62,217 nt of DNA, from positions 1 to 62,217 of the forward strand of contig NZ_QDKQ01000074.1 in NCBI RefSeq assembly GCF_003116815.1, in the 5' to 3' direction. Below the pieces are notes generated by a model. The model was not told the DNA's origin. It saw only the letters and a program-made list of their open reading frames with translations, and searched no databases. Shown here one piece after another: positions 8,187 through 15,939 of the stretch; position 1 is the stretch's first letter, and every line of letters starts with the position of its first letter. Position numbers and translations under genes: made by a program. The DNA comes from Caulobacter endophyticus (GTDB taxonomy: Bacteria > Pseudomonadota > Alphaproteobacteria > Caulobacterales > Caulobacteraceae).

Positions 8187-10907
8187 ATGACCCGACAATC
8201 CATGCTGCTCGCCGCCGCCAGCGGTCTGAGCCTGCTCGCCGTTTCGTCCGCCGCCTGGGCGCAGGACGCGGCTCCCGCTTCCGACACCCAGGTCGAGGAA
8301 GTCGTCGTCACCGGCGTGCGCAAGAGCCTGCGCGACGCTCTGGGCGTCAAGCAAGGCTCCGACAAGGTGGTCGAGGCGATCTCGGCCAAGGACATCGGCC
8401 AACTGCCCGACGTGACGATCGCCGAGTCGATCGCCCGCCTTCCCGGCGTGAACGCCACCCGCGACCGCGGCAACGACAGCCAGGCGGTGGTCCGCGGCCT
8501 GGGCGCCCGCCTTGTGCTGGGCACCATCAACAACCGTGAAGTCGCCTCGTCCGAGCCCGACCGCAACGTCCGCTGGGAAGTCTATCCCTCGGAAGTCGTT
8601 CAGGGCGTGCAGGTCTACAAGTCGCAGTCGGCCGACCTGATCGCCGGCGGCGTCGCGGCCACCATCAACATCCAGACGATCGACCCGCTGGACTACCGCG
8701 GCCCGTCGGTCGTGCTGCGCGCCGGCCCCGTCTATTATGACGGCGGCAAGGACATTCCGAACTACGGCCAGACCGGCTACCGCGCCAGCGGCTCGTTCGT
8801 GCACAAGTTCAACGACGACCTTGCCATGGTGCTGGGTCTGACCTCGCAGAAGCAGAAGAACGGCTACGTGTCGTTCCAAGGCTGGGGCTGGAACGATTCC
8901 AACATCCGCACTCCCGTCGGCGCCAGCGACTCCAGCGGCGACCTGAACAACGACGGCGTGGCCGACGCCACTCCGTGGGGCCTGCAACTGGAGGTCAAGA
9001 AGCTCGAGCAGAAGCGTGACGGCGTCTCTACTGGCCTGCAGTGGAAGCCGACCGACAGCTTCGAGCTGAAGTTCGACGCCCTCTACTCGAACATCAAGAT
9101 CCGCGAAGACCAGGATCAGGCCGTCTACGCCCGCAACCGCGGCAACTGGGGCAACGGCAACCAGTGGGACTACACCCAGGCTCCTGGCGCCTCCTATATC
9201 CTGGTCAACAACGCCGTGGTCGCCGCGACCCTGCCAGGCGCGAGCCTGACCTCGATCCTGGCGCGCTACACCGAGGACAAGACCCTGTTCGCCACCGGCC
9301 TGAACGGCAAGTGGAACAAGGACCAGTGGACCATCGTCGGCGACCTCTCGTACTCGAAGGCCGAGCGCGAGAACAACTGGCGCGCCGTCCGCATGGACGC
9401 CTCGCCGGTCACGCCGTTCGTGCTGAGCTATGACGTTCGCGCCGGCCGCAAGCCGACCGTGACCACGAACCAAGACACCCTGTCGATGGCTCAGACCTCG
9501 TGGAACGGCAAGGCCAGCGACAACGGCGGCCAGAACGACGGTCTGGAGCATCTGAACGACGAACTCGTCGCCGGCGCGCTGGACTTCACCCGCGACCTGC
9601 AGGGCACGTTCAAGAGCCTGCAATTCGGCTTCCGCGTGTCGGACCGCACCAAGGACCACAGCCAGGGCCAGTGGTTCGTCTGCGCCAACCCGGGCAACCT
9701 GAGCAACATCTACGACCCGTCGGTGCAGGACCAGTGGGGCAACTGCCAGCAGTCCAAGGTCGTGCCGACCAACCTGCTCAGCTCGTACACGGTCGGGGGC
9801 TTCAACGTTCCGGGCGTCATCACCGGCGATCTGGACGCCGTCGCGCGCTCGCTCTACGGCGACAACGCCTTCAACTACGCCAACGCCCGCGACAACCTGG
9901 CCCAGCGCTGGAAGGTCAACGAGAAGGTCGGCGAGGCCTACGCCAAGCTGAACTTCGCCACCGACAGCTTCGCCGGTTCGTGGCTGACGGGTAACGTCGG
10001 CGTGCGCGTGGTCACGACCAAGACCAGCAGCGACGGCTATCGTCAGGACGCCGGCGCCGACACGTTCACCGCCGTGACGGTCGACAACGACTACACCGAC
10101 GTCCTGCCCTCGGCGAACGCCAAGTTCGACTTCGGCGACGGCAAGGTGGTGCGCCTGGGCCTGTCGCAGGTCGTGGCCCGTCCGCCGCTGGACGAACTGC
10201 GCGCCAGCAAGACCCTGACCACCTGGGCGCCGTACACCGGCGCGGGCGGCAACCCGGACCTGAAGCCGTTCAAGGCCGTCCAGTTCGACCTGTCGGGCGA
10301 GTGGTACTTCCGTCCTGAAGCCCTGGTGGCCCTGGCCTACTACTACAAGGACGTCGACACCTACATCGGCTGGACCCAGACGCCCGAGACCTACAACGGC
10401 ACGACCTATGCCGTTGCGACCCCGGTCAACGGCGGCGGCGGTTACATCCAGGGCGTCGAGGCGACCTTCCAGACGCCGTTCTTCTTCCTCCCCTCGGGCC
10501 TGGACAAGTTCGGCATCTACTCGAACTACGCCTATGTCGACTCCGACCTGAACGAGATGACGCCGTCGACCAAGCCGCTGTCCCTGACGGGCCTTGCCAA
10601 GCACACCGCGACGGTCGACCTCTGGTACTCCAACGGTCCGATCGAAGCCCGCCTGGGCTACAAGTACCATAGCCCGATGACCGTGATTTACGGTTGGAAC
10701 GGTTCGGAACTGCAGACCCTGGGCACCGAGAAGACCCTGGACTTCAGCACCTCCTACCAGGTCAACGAGATGGTGCAGGTTCGTTTCCAGGCCAACAACC
10801 TGACCAACCGCGCCATGCGCACCTATCGCGATGGCGACGAGAACCGTCTGGGCCGCTACGACATCTATGGTCGTCGCTTCCTGATGGACGTCACGGTCAA
10901 GTTCTAA
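8187..10907 (+). CDS. TonB-dependent outer-membrane receptor (probable galacto-oligosaccharide importer)
   Basis: A 906-residue TonB-dependent receptor. It has a signal peptide (about 1-26, ending AWAQ), a TonB box EEVVVTG at 37-43, a plug domain to about residue 170 and a 22-strand barrel ending in RRFLMDVTVKF with a terminal Phe. It belongs to the long carbohydrate-type receptors common in Caulobacter. Lying between a secreted galactanase and a beta-galactosidase, it likely imports galactan oligosaccharides. GGGGGA precedes the ATG. Confidence 0.9.
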   Translation: MTRQSMLLAAASGLSLLAVSSAAWAQDAAPASDTQVEEVVVTGVRKSLRDALGVKQGSDKVVEAISAKDIGQLPDVTIAESIARLPGVNATRDRGNDSQAVVRGLGARLVLGTINNREVASSEPDRNVRWEVYPSEVVQGVQVYKSQSADLIAGGVAATINIQTIDPLDYRGPSVVLRAGPVYYDGGKDIPNYGQTGYRASGSFVHKFNDDLAMVLGLTSQKQKNGYVSFQGWGWNDSNIRTPVGASDSSGDLNNDGVADATPWGLQLEVKKLEQKRDGVSTGLQWKPTDSFELKFDALYSNIKIREDQDQAVYARNRGNWGNGNQWDYTQAPGASYILVNNAVVAATLPGASLTSILARYTEDKTLFATGLNGKWNKDQWTIVGDLSYSKAERENNWRAVRMDASPVTPFVLSYDVRAGRKPTVTTNQDTLSMAQTSWNGKASDNGGQNDGLEHLNDELVAGALDFTRDLQGTFKSLQFGFRVSDRTKDHSQGQWFVCANPGNLSNIYDPSVQDQWGNCQQSKVVPTNLLSSYTVGGFNVPGVITGDLDAVARSLYGDNAFNYANARDNLAQRWKVNEKVGEAYAKLNFATDSFAGSWLTGNVGVRVVTTKTSSDGYRQDAGADTFTAVTVDNDYTDVLPSANAKFDFGDGKVVRLGLSQVVARPPLDELRASKTLTTWAPYTGAGGNPDLKPFKAVQFDLSGEWYFRPEALVALAYYYKDVDTYIGWTQTPETYNGTTYAVATPVNGGGGYIQGVEATFQTPFFFLPSGLDKFGIYSNYAYVDSDLNEMTPSTKPLSLTGLAKHTATVDLWYSNGPIEARLGYKYHSPMTVIYGWNGSELQTLGTEKTLDFSTSYQVNEMVQVRFQANNLTNRAMRTYRDGDENRLGRYDIYGRRFLMDVTVKF

Positions 10908-10920
10908 GTCCGTCCATCCT

Positions 10921-10942
10921 TCCCCTCGCCTCGGCGAGGGGA
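10921..10942 (+). terminator. Hairpin terminator after the first TonB-dependent receptor
   Basis: A 9-bp stem, TCCCCTCGC (10921-10929) with GCGAGGGGA (10934-10942) and a 4-base loop, lies 14 bases after the receptor stop codon. It has no T-tract. Confidence 0.5.
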
Positions 10943-11038
10943 CTTCATTCCAGGACGTCATTCCTCCCCGACGATCCTTTGCTAGGGGAGGGAGCCTCGC
11001 CGCTTCCTCCCCTTTCTTTTGCTTACGAGAGGTCCCCG

Positions 11039-13552
11039 ATGGTCGAGTTCAGCCGCCGGCAAGCCCTGGCCGCCACCGCAGGCGTCGCCGCCTTCGCCGC
11101 CGCGTCTTCCACCAACGCCGCCAAGCCCGCCGCCGCGCCCGCCCGGAAGGCGGCGCCGGTCGTCGTCGATCTTGGCCCGCGCGAACGCACCAGCCTGGAC
11201 TTCGACTGGAAGTTCCACCTGGGCCACGCCCAGGATCCGGCCCGCGACTTCGGCTACGGCGCCAACCAGCGCACCTATGCCAAGGCCGGCGCCGATGCGC
11301 CGAACTGGTGGGTGGCCGCCGCCGCCCAGAAGGACTTCGACGACAGCGCCTGGACCCCGGTGACCGTGCCCCACGACTGGGCCGTGACCCTGCCGTTCGA
11401 GAACAACCCCGACTACAAGCCCAGCGGCAAGCCCGATGACGAGGACCTGCGCGCCGCCCACGGCTACAAGGCCATCGGCCGCGAGTTCCCGCAGAACAGC
11501 ATCGGCTGGTACCGCAAGAAGTTCACCCTGCCGGCGGTCGAGACCGGCACGCGCTTGTCGATCGAGTTCGACGGCGTCATGCGCGACGCCGTGGTGATGG
11601 TGAACGGCTACGTCCTCGAGAGCGAGGAAAGCGGTTACGCCAGCTTCCGCGTCGACATCACCGACGTCGCCAATATCGGCGGCGAGAACCTGATCACCGT
11701 GCGCGTCGACGCCAGCCTGGGCGAAGGCTGGTTCTACGAGGGCGCGGGCATCTATCGCCACGTCTGGCTGGTGAAGACCGCCCCGGTGCACGTGCCCCAG
11801 TGGGGCGTGTTCGTGAAGGCCAAGGTCGACGGCACGCTGGAGATCGAGACCGACCTGATCAACGAAGGCGACCAGGCCGTCGAGTTCAGCCTGGTCCACA
11901 CCGTGCTCGACGGCGCCGGAAAGCCGGCTCTGGCCGTGGCGCCCGCCGCCGGCCGCCTGCCGGGCTGGCAGCGCCAGTCGCTGTCGCAGACCGTGACCCT
12001 GGCCAATCCGGTGCTGTGGTCGCTGGAGAACCCGCACCTCTATACCCTGCTCACCGAGGTGAAGCTGGGCGGCGCGGTGGTCGACCGCTACGCCACGACC
12101 TTCGGCGTGCGCTCGGTGCGGTTCGACCCGAAGGAAGGCCTGTTCCTCAACGACAAGCACGTCAAGCTGCAGGGGACCTGCAACCACCAGGACCACGCCG
12201 GCGTCGGCGCTGGCATCCCCGACACCCTGCAGGTCTGGCGGATCGAGCAGCTGCAGTCGATGGGCTGCAACGCCTATCGCGCCTCGCACAACCCGGCCAC
12301 GCCCGAGCTGATGGACGCCTGCGATCGCCTGGGCATGCTGTTCATCGCCGAGACCCGCCGCATGTCCAGCGATCCGACCTCGCTGGACGAGATGGAACGG
12401 CTGATCCGCCGCGACCGTAACCACCCCTGCATCATCCTATGGTCGATCGGCAACGAAGAGCCGCAGCAGGGAACGGCGCGCGGCCGCAAGGTGGCCAAGA
12501 CCATGAAGCGTCTGGTCAACCGCCTGGATCCGACCCGCGGCGTCACCGCCGCCATGGACACGGGCTTCGGCGAGGGCATCACCAGCGAGCTGGACGTCAT
12601 CGGCTTCAACTACCGCCACGAGAAGATGGACGACTTCCACGCCCGCTTCCCGAACCTGCCGATCATCGGCAGCGAGAGCGGCAGCACGGTCACCACGCGC
12701 GGCGAATACCTGCGCAGCGACGCCAAGAGCTACGTCCCGGCCTACGACACCGACCACCCCTGGTGGGCGACCACGGCCGAGAAGTGGTGGAGCCACGCGG
12801 CCGACCGTCCGTGGATGGCCGGCGGCTTCATCTGGACCGGCTTCGACTATCGCGGCGAGCCGACGCCCTTCAACCGCTGGCCCAGCATCAGCTCGCACTT
12901 CGGCGCGCTCGACACCTGCGGCTTCCCGAAGGACAACTATTATTACTACCGCGCCTGGTGGAAGAAGGAGCCGCTGCTGCACCTGTTCCCTCACTGGAAC
13001 TGGGAGGGCCAGGAAGGCAAGCCCGTTCCGGTCTGGGTTCACAGCAACTGCGACAAGGTCGAGCTCTTCTTGAACGGCAAGAGCCAAGGCGTGCGCGAGG
13101 TGAAGGCCAACCACCACGTCGAATGGTCGGTGCCCTACGCCCCGGGCGTGATCGAGGCCCACGGCTACAAGAACGGCAAGGTGATCCTGCGCCAGCGCCG
13201 CGAGACCGCCGGTCCCGCCGCCGCCGTGCGCCTGACCACCGACCGCTCGGCGCTGGCCGCCGACGGCCAGGACGTCGGCATCCTCAAGGTCGAGGTCGTG
13301 GACGCCAAGGGCCGCGTCGTGCCCAAGGCCGAAGATCTGGTCACCTTCGCGGTGGCGGGCCCCGGCGAGGTGATCGGCGTCGGCAACGGCAACCCGACCA
13401 GTCACGAAAGCGACGTCGCCAGCCAGCGCAAGGTCTTCAACGGCCTGGCGCAGGTAATCGTCCGCACCAGGCGCGGTCAGGCCGGTGAGGTCCGGGTCCT
13501 GGCCTCTGCTCCGGGCCTCAAGTCGGCCTCGCTGGCGCTGAAGGCCGGCTAA
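11039..13552 (+). CDS. GH2 beta-galactosidase with Tat-type signal
   Basis: An 837-residue glycoside hydrolase family 2 enzyme. The N-terminus SRRQALAATAGVAAFAAASS looks like a Tat signal. A jelly-roll sugar-binding domain (about 50-230), an Ig-like domain (about 240-350) and a TIM barrel (about 360-650) follow. The acid/base Glu is E473 in WSIGNEEPQ and the nucleophile is E546 in IGSESGS. A DUF4982-like and a bacterial Ig-like domain close the protein. It would release galactose from imported oligosaccharides in the periplasm. The start follows ACGAGAGG; a longer in-frame reading would overlap the receptor gene. Confidence 0.9.
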   Translation: MVEFSRRQALAATAGVAAFAAASSTNAAKPAAAPARKAAPVVVDLGPRERTSLDFDWKFHLGHAQDPARDFGYGANQRTYAKAGADAPNWWVAAAAQKDFDDSAWTPVTVPHDWAVTLPFENNPDYKPSGKPDDEDLRAAHGYKAIGREFPQNSIGWYRKKFTLPAVETGTRLSIEFDGVMRDAVVMVNGYVLESEESGYASFRVDITDVANIGGENLITVRVDASLGEGWFYEGAGIYRHVWLVKTAPVHVPQWGVFVKAKVDGTLEIETDLINEGDQAVEFSLVHTVLDGAGKPALAVAPAAGRLPGWQRQSLSQTVTLANPVLWSLENPHLYTLLTEVKLGGAVVDRYATTFGVRSVRFDPKEGLFLNDKHVKLQGTCNHQDHAGVGAGIPDTLQVWRIEQLQSMGCNAYRASHNPATPELMDACDRLGMLFIAETRRMSSDPTSLDEMERLIRRDRNHPCIILWSIGNEEPQQGTARGRKVAKTMKRLVNRLDPTRGVTAAMDTGFGEGITSELDVIGFNYRHEKMDDFHARFPNLPIIGSESGSTVTTRGEYLRSDAKSYVPAYDTDHPWWATTAEKWWSHAADRPWMAGGFIWTGFDYRGEPTPFNRWPSISSHFGALDTCGFPKDNYYYYRAWWKKEPLLHLFPHWNWEGQEGKPVPVWVHSNCDKVELFLNGKSQGVREVKANHHVEWSVPYAPGVIEAHGYKNGKVILRQRRETAGPAAAVRLTTDRSALAADGQDVGILKVEVVDAKGRVVPKAEDLVTFAVAGPGEVIGVGNGNPTSHESDVASQRKVFNGLAQVIVRTRRGQAGEVRVLASAPGLKSASLALKAG

Positions 13553-13558
13553 GGGCTC

Positions 13559-13577
13559 CGCGCAAGATCCTTGCGCG
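13559..13577 (+). terminator. Hairpin after beta-galactosidase gene
   Basis: CGCGCAAG (13559-13566) pairs with CTTGCGCG (13570-13577) across a 3-base loop. It lies six bases after the GH2 stop and is the first of two stacked hairpins. Confidence 0.5.
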
Positions 13578-13590
13578 AGGCCTGCAATTA

Positions 13591-13636
13591 GGGGTGGACG
13601 CTGGCCGCGAGCGCGGCAGTATCCACCCCTTCTTTC
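13591..13636 (+). terminator. Rho-independent-like terminator
   Basis: GGGGTGGA (13591-13598) pairs with TCCACCCC (13622-13629), with further pairing inside, followed by TTCTTTC. It stands only 30 bases before the next start codon, so it could also act as an attenuator for the S9 peptidase gene. Confidence 0.65.
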
Positions 13637-13658
13637 GAAAGCTTCGCCAGGATCGTCC

Positions 13659-15734
13659 ATGCGCCGCCCCAAAAAATTGCTGCTCGTTTCGCTGCTGGCC
13701 CTGGCGGCGGCGAGCCCGATGGCCAGCGCCGCCGCCGTTCGCGAGGCGCCCCAGGCGCTGTTCACCGGCCGTGACCTGTTCGGCCTGGAAGTCGCTTCCG
13801 ATCCGCAGATCCGTCCCGACGGCGACCTGATCGCCTATGTCCGGGCCTCCAACGACATCATGGTCGACCGCGCCGTGCGCTCGATCTGGCTGGTCGATAC
13901 GAAGACCGGCGCCCAGACGCCGCTGGTGGCGGGGCAAGGCTCGGCCATGTCGCCGCGCTGGTCGCCCGATGGCCAGCGCCTGGCCTATGTGCTGGTGACG
14001 CCCGACGCCGGCGCGCAGCTCTACGTGCAGTGGGTCGCCACGGGACGCACCGCGCGCCTGGCGACCCTGGTCGAGGCGCCCAGCGACCTGACCTGGTCGC
14101 CCGACGGCAAGACCATCGCCTTCACCATGCTGACCGCCGACGACGGCGCCAAGCTGGGCTCGGCCCCCGAGGGCAAGCCGGAGAACGCCAAGTGGGCCCC
14201 GCCGCTGACCGTCGAGACCCGCGTCACCTTCCGGGGCGACGGCGAGGGCACGCTGAAGGCGGGTTTCTCGAAAATCTACACTGTCTCGGCCGAGGGCGGG
14301 GCGCCGCGCCAGCTGACCTTCGGCAAGTTCGACGACCGTGGTCCGCTGTCCTTCACCAAGGACGGCCGCTACCTGCTGTTCTCGGCCAACCGCGCCGAGG
14401 GCTGGGAGCGCAACCCGGCCGAGGCCGAGATCTGGCGCCTGACCCTCGCCGACGGTTCGCTGAAGGCCCTGACCACCCGCGTCGGCCCCGACGCCAATCC
14501 GGTGGTGTCGCCCGACGGCCGGCAGGTGGCCTATGTCGGTTATGACGACGCCCGCCGCCGGGGCTACGAGAACACCCGCCTCTACGTGATGGACATCGAC
14601 GGCGGGAACAGCCGCGTCCTGACCGGCGATCTGGACCGCTCGATCGACAACCCGGTCTGGTCGGCTGACGGTCGCAGCCTGTACGTCTCCTATGACGAGA
14701 ACGGCTCGGTCCGCGTCGCCCGCGCGGACCTGTCGGGCAAGATCGAGACGGTGGTCACCGGCCTGACCGGCGCGGGCCTGGACCGCCCTTACAGCGGCGG
14801 CGCGTTCAGCGTCGCGCGCGACGGGACCGTGGCCTTCACCCAAGGCTCGACCAGCCGTCCCTCCGACGTCGCGATCGCCCGCAAGGGCGGCGAGGCCAGG
14901 CGGCTGACCGCGCTCAACGCCGACCTGCTGGGCGCCAAGACCCTGGGCAAGGTCGAGGCCCTCCCAGTCAAGTCGTCGTTCGACGGCAAGGACATCGGCG
15001 CCTGGATCGTCACCCCGCCCAATTTCGACCCGGCCAGAAAGTATCCGCTGATCCTCGAGATCCACGGCGGCCCGTTCTCGGCCTATGGTCCCAGCTTCTC
15101 GACCGACAACCAGCTCTATGCGGCGGCCGGCTACGTGGTGGTCTACGCCAACCCGCGCGGCTCGACGTCTTACGGCGAGGCCTTCGCCAACGAGATCGAC
15201 CGCAACTATCCCAGCCACGACTACGATGACCTGATGAGCGCGGTGGACGCGGCCATCGCCAAGGGCTTCGTCGACACCGACCGCCTCTACGTCACCGGCG
15301 GTTCGGGCGGCGGCGCCCTGACGGCCTGGATCGTCGGCAAGACCAACCGCTTCGCCGCGGCGGCCACCCAGAAGCCGGTGATCAACTGGTCGAGCCAGGT
15401 CCTGACCACCGACGCCTACAGCTTCATGGCCTCCTACTGGTTCGGCAAGATGCCGTGGGAGGACCCGCAGGGCTACTGGGCGCGCTCGCCGCTGTCGCTG
15501 GTCGGCAACGTCAAGACGCCGACGCTCGTCGTGGTCGGAGACCAGGACCTGCGCACGCCGGTGGCCGAGTCCGAGCAGTACTACCAGGCCCTGCAGCTGC
15601 GCGGCGTGCCCACGGCCCTGGTCAAGGTTCCGGGCGCCAGCCACGGCGGCCTGGCCGTTCGGCCCTCGCAATCGGCGGCCAAGGCCTCGGCCATCCTGGC
15701 CTGGTTCGAGAAGTTCCAATCGCCGCCGAAATAG
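13659..15734 (+). CDS. S9 family prolyl oligopeptidase-like serine peptidase
   Basis: A 691-residue secreted peptidase with a signal peptide (about 1-27). An N-terminal WD40/beta-propeller-like half follows (repeated SPDGQ, SPDGK and SADGRS blades, about 45-400). The C-terminal alpha/beta-hydrolase domain has a catalytic triad S549 (GGSGGG), D630 (GDQDLRTPV) and H662 (GASHGG). It resembles acylaminoacyl-peptidases and dipeptidyl peptidases. The elbow is GGSGGG instead of the more usual GGSYGG. Its place in a galactan cluster suggests processing of glycoprotein-linked peptides, such as arabinogalactan proteins; that link is inference. Confidence 0.88.
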   Translation: MRRPKKLLLVSLLALAAASPMASAAAVREAPQALFTGRDLFGLEVASDPQIRPDGDLIAYVRASNDIMVDRAVRSIWLVDTKTGAQTPLVAGQGSAMSPRWSPDGQRLAYVLVTPDAGAQLYVQWVATGRTARLATLVEAPSDLTWSPDGKTIAFTMLTADDGAKLGSAPEGKPENAKWAPPLTVETRVTFRGDGEGTLKAGFSKIYTVSAEGGAPRQLTFGKFDDRGPLSFTKDGRYLLFSANRAEGWERNPAEAEIWRLTLADGSLKALTTRVGPDANPVVSPDGRQVAYVGYDDARRRGYENTRLYVMDIDGGNSRVLTGDLDRSIDNPVWSADGRSLYVSYDENGSVRVARADLSGKIETVVTGLTGAGLDRPYSGGAFSVARDGTVAFTQGSTSRPSDVAIARKGGEARRLTALNADLLGAKTLGKVEALPVKSSFDGKDIGAWIVTPPNFDPARKYPLILEIHGGPFSAYGPSFSTDNQLYAAAGYVVVYANPRGSTSYGEAFANEIDRNYPSHDYDDLMSAVDAAIAKGFVDTDRLYVTGGSGGGALTAWIVGKTNRFAAAATQKPVINWSSQVLTTDAYSFMASYWFGKMPWEDPQGYWARSPLSLVGNVKTPTLVVVGDQDLRTPVAESEQYYQALQLRGVPTALVKVPGASHGGLAVRPSQSAAKASAILAWFEKFQSPPK

Positions 15735-15737
15735 AAG

Positions 15738-15867
15738 AACCTCCCCCTGTGGGGGAGGCGGCCGAAGGCCGGTGGGGGGCCGTTTTCAGCTGCCGCTGTG
15801 TCAGCCGATCGCGCACCAACTCCCCCCACCGATCGCTGCGCGATCACCTCCCCCACAGGGGGAGGTT
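15738..15867. repeat. Caulobacter-type intergenic inverted repeat
   Basis: A 130-base element fills most of the convergent gap. Its ends are inverse copies: AACCTCCCCCTGTGGGGGAG at 15738-15757 recurs inverted at 15848-15867, and internal arms GGTGGGGGG and CCCCCCACC also pair. Each arm is itself a dyad. Such GC-rich cassettes are scattered between Caulobacter genes. Here it may also help stop convergent transcription. Confidence 0.75.
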
Positions 15868-15880
15868 TCTGAGAAATCAA

Positions 15881-15914
15881 AGAAAAGGCGGCGGGTCCTT
15901 TCGAACCCGCCGCC
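15881..15914 (-). terminator. Rho-independent terminator of the second receptor gene
   Basis: On the minus strand a 10-bp stem, GGCGGCGGGT with ACCCGCCGCC (15887-15896 and 15905-15914), is followed by TTTTCT. It lies 26 bases past the receptor stop codon. Confidence 0.8.
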
Positions 15915-15939
15915 CGGTCTTCGCTTGCAGCCTTAGGCC

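Noticed and set aside
8046..10961. Long open frame antisense to the first TonB-dependent receptor
   Set aside because: Low-complexity Val/Gly/Arg/Gln composition with no domain; the receptor on the plus strand is clearly the real gene.
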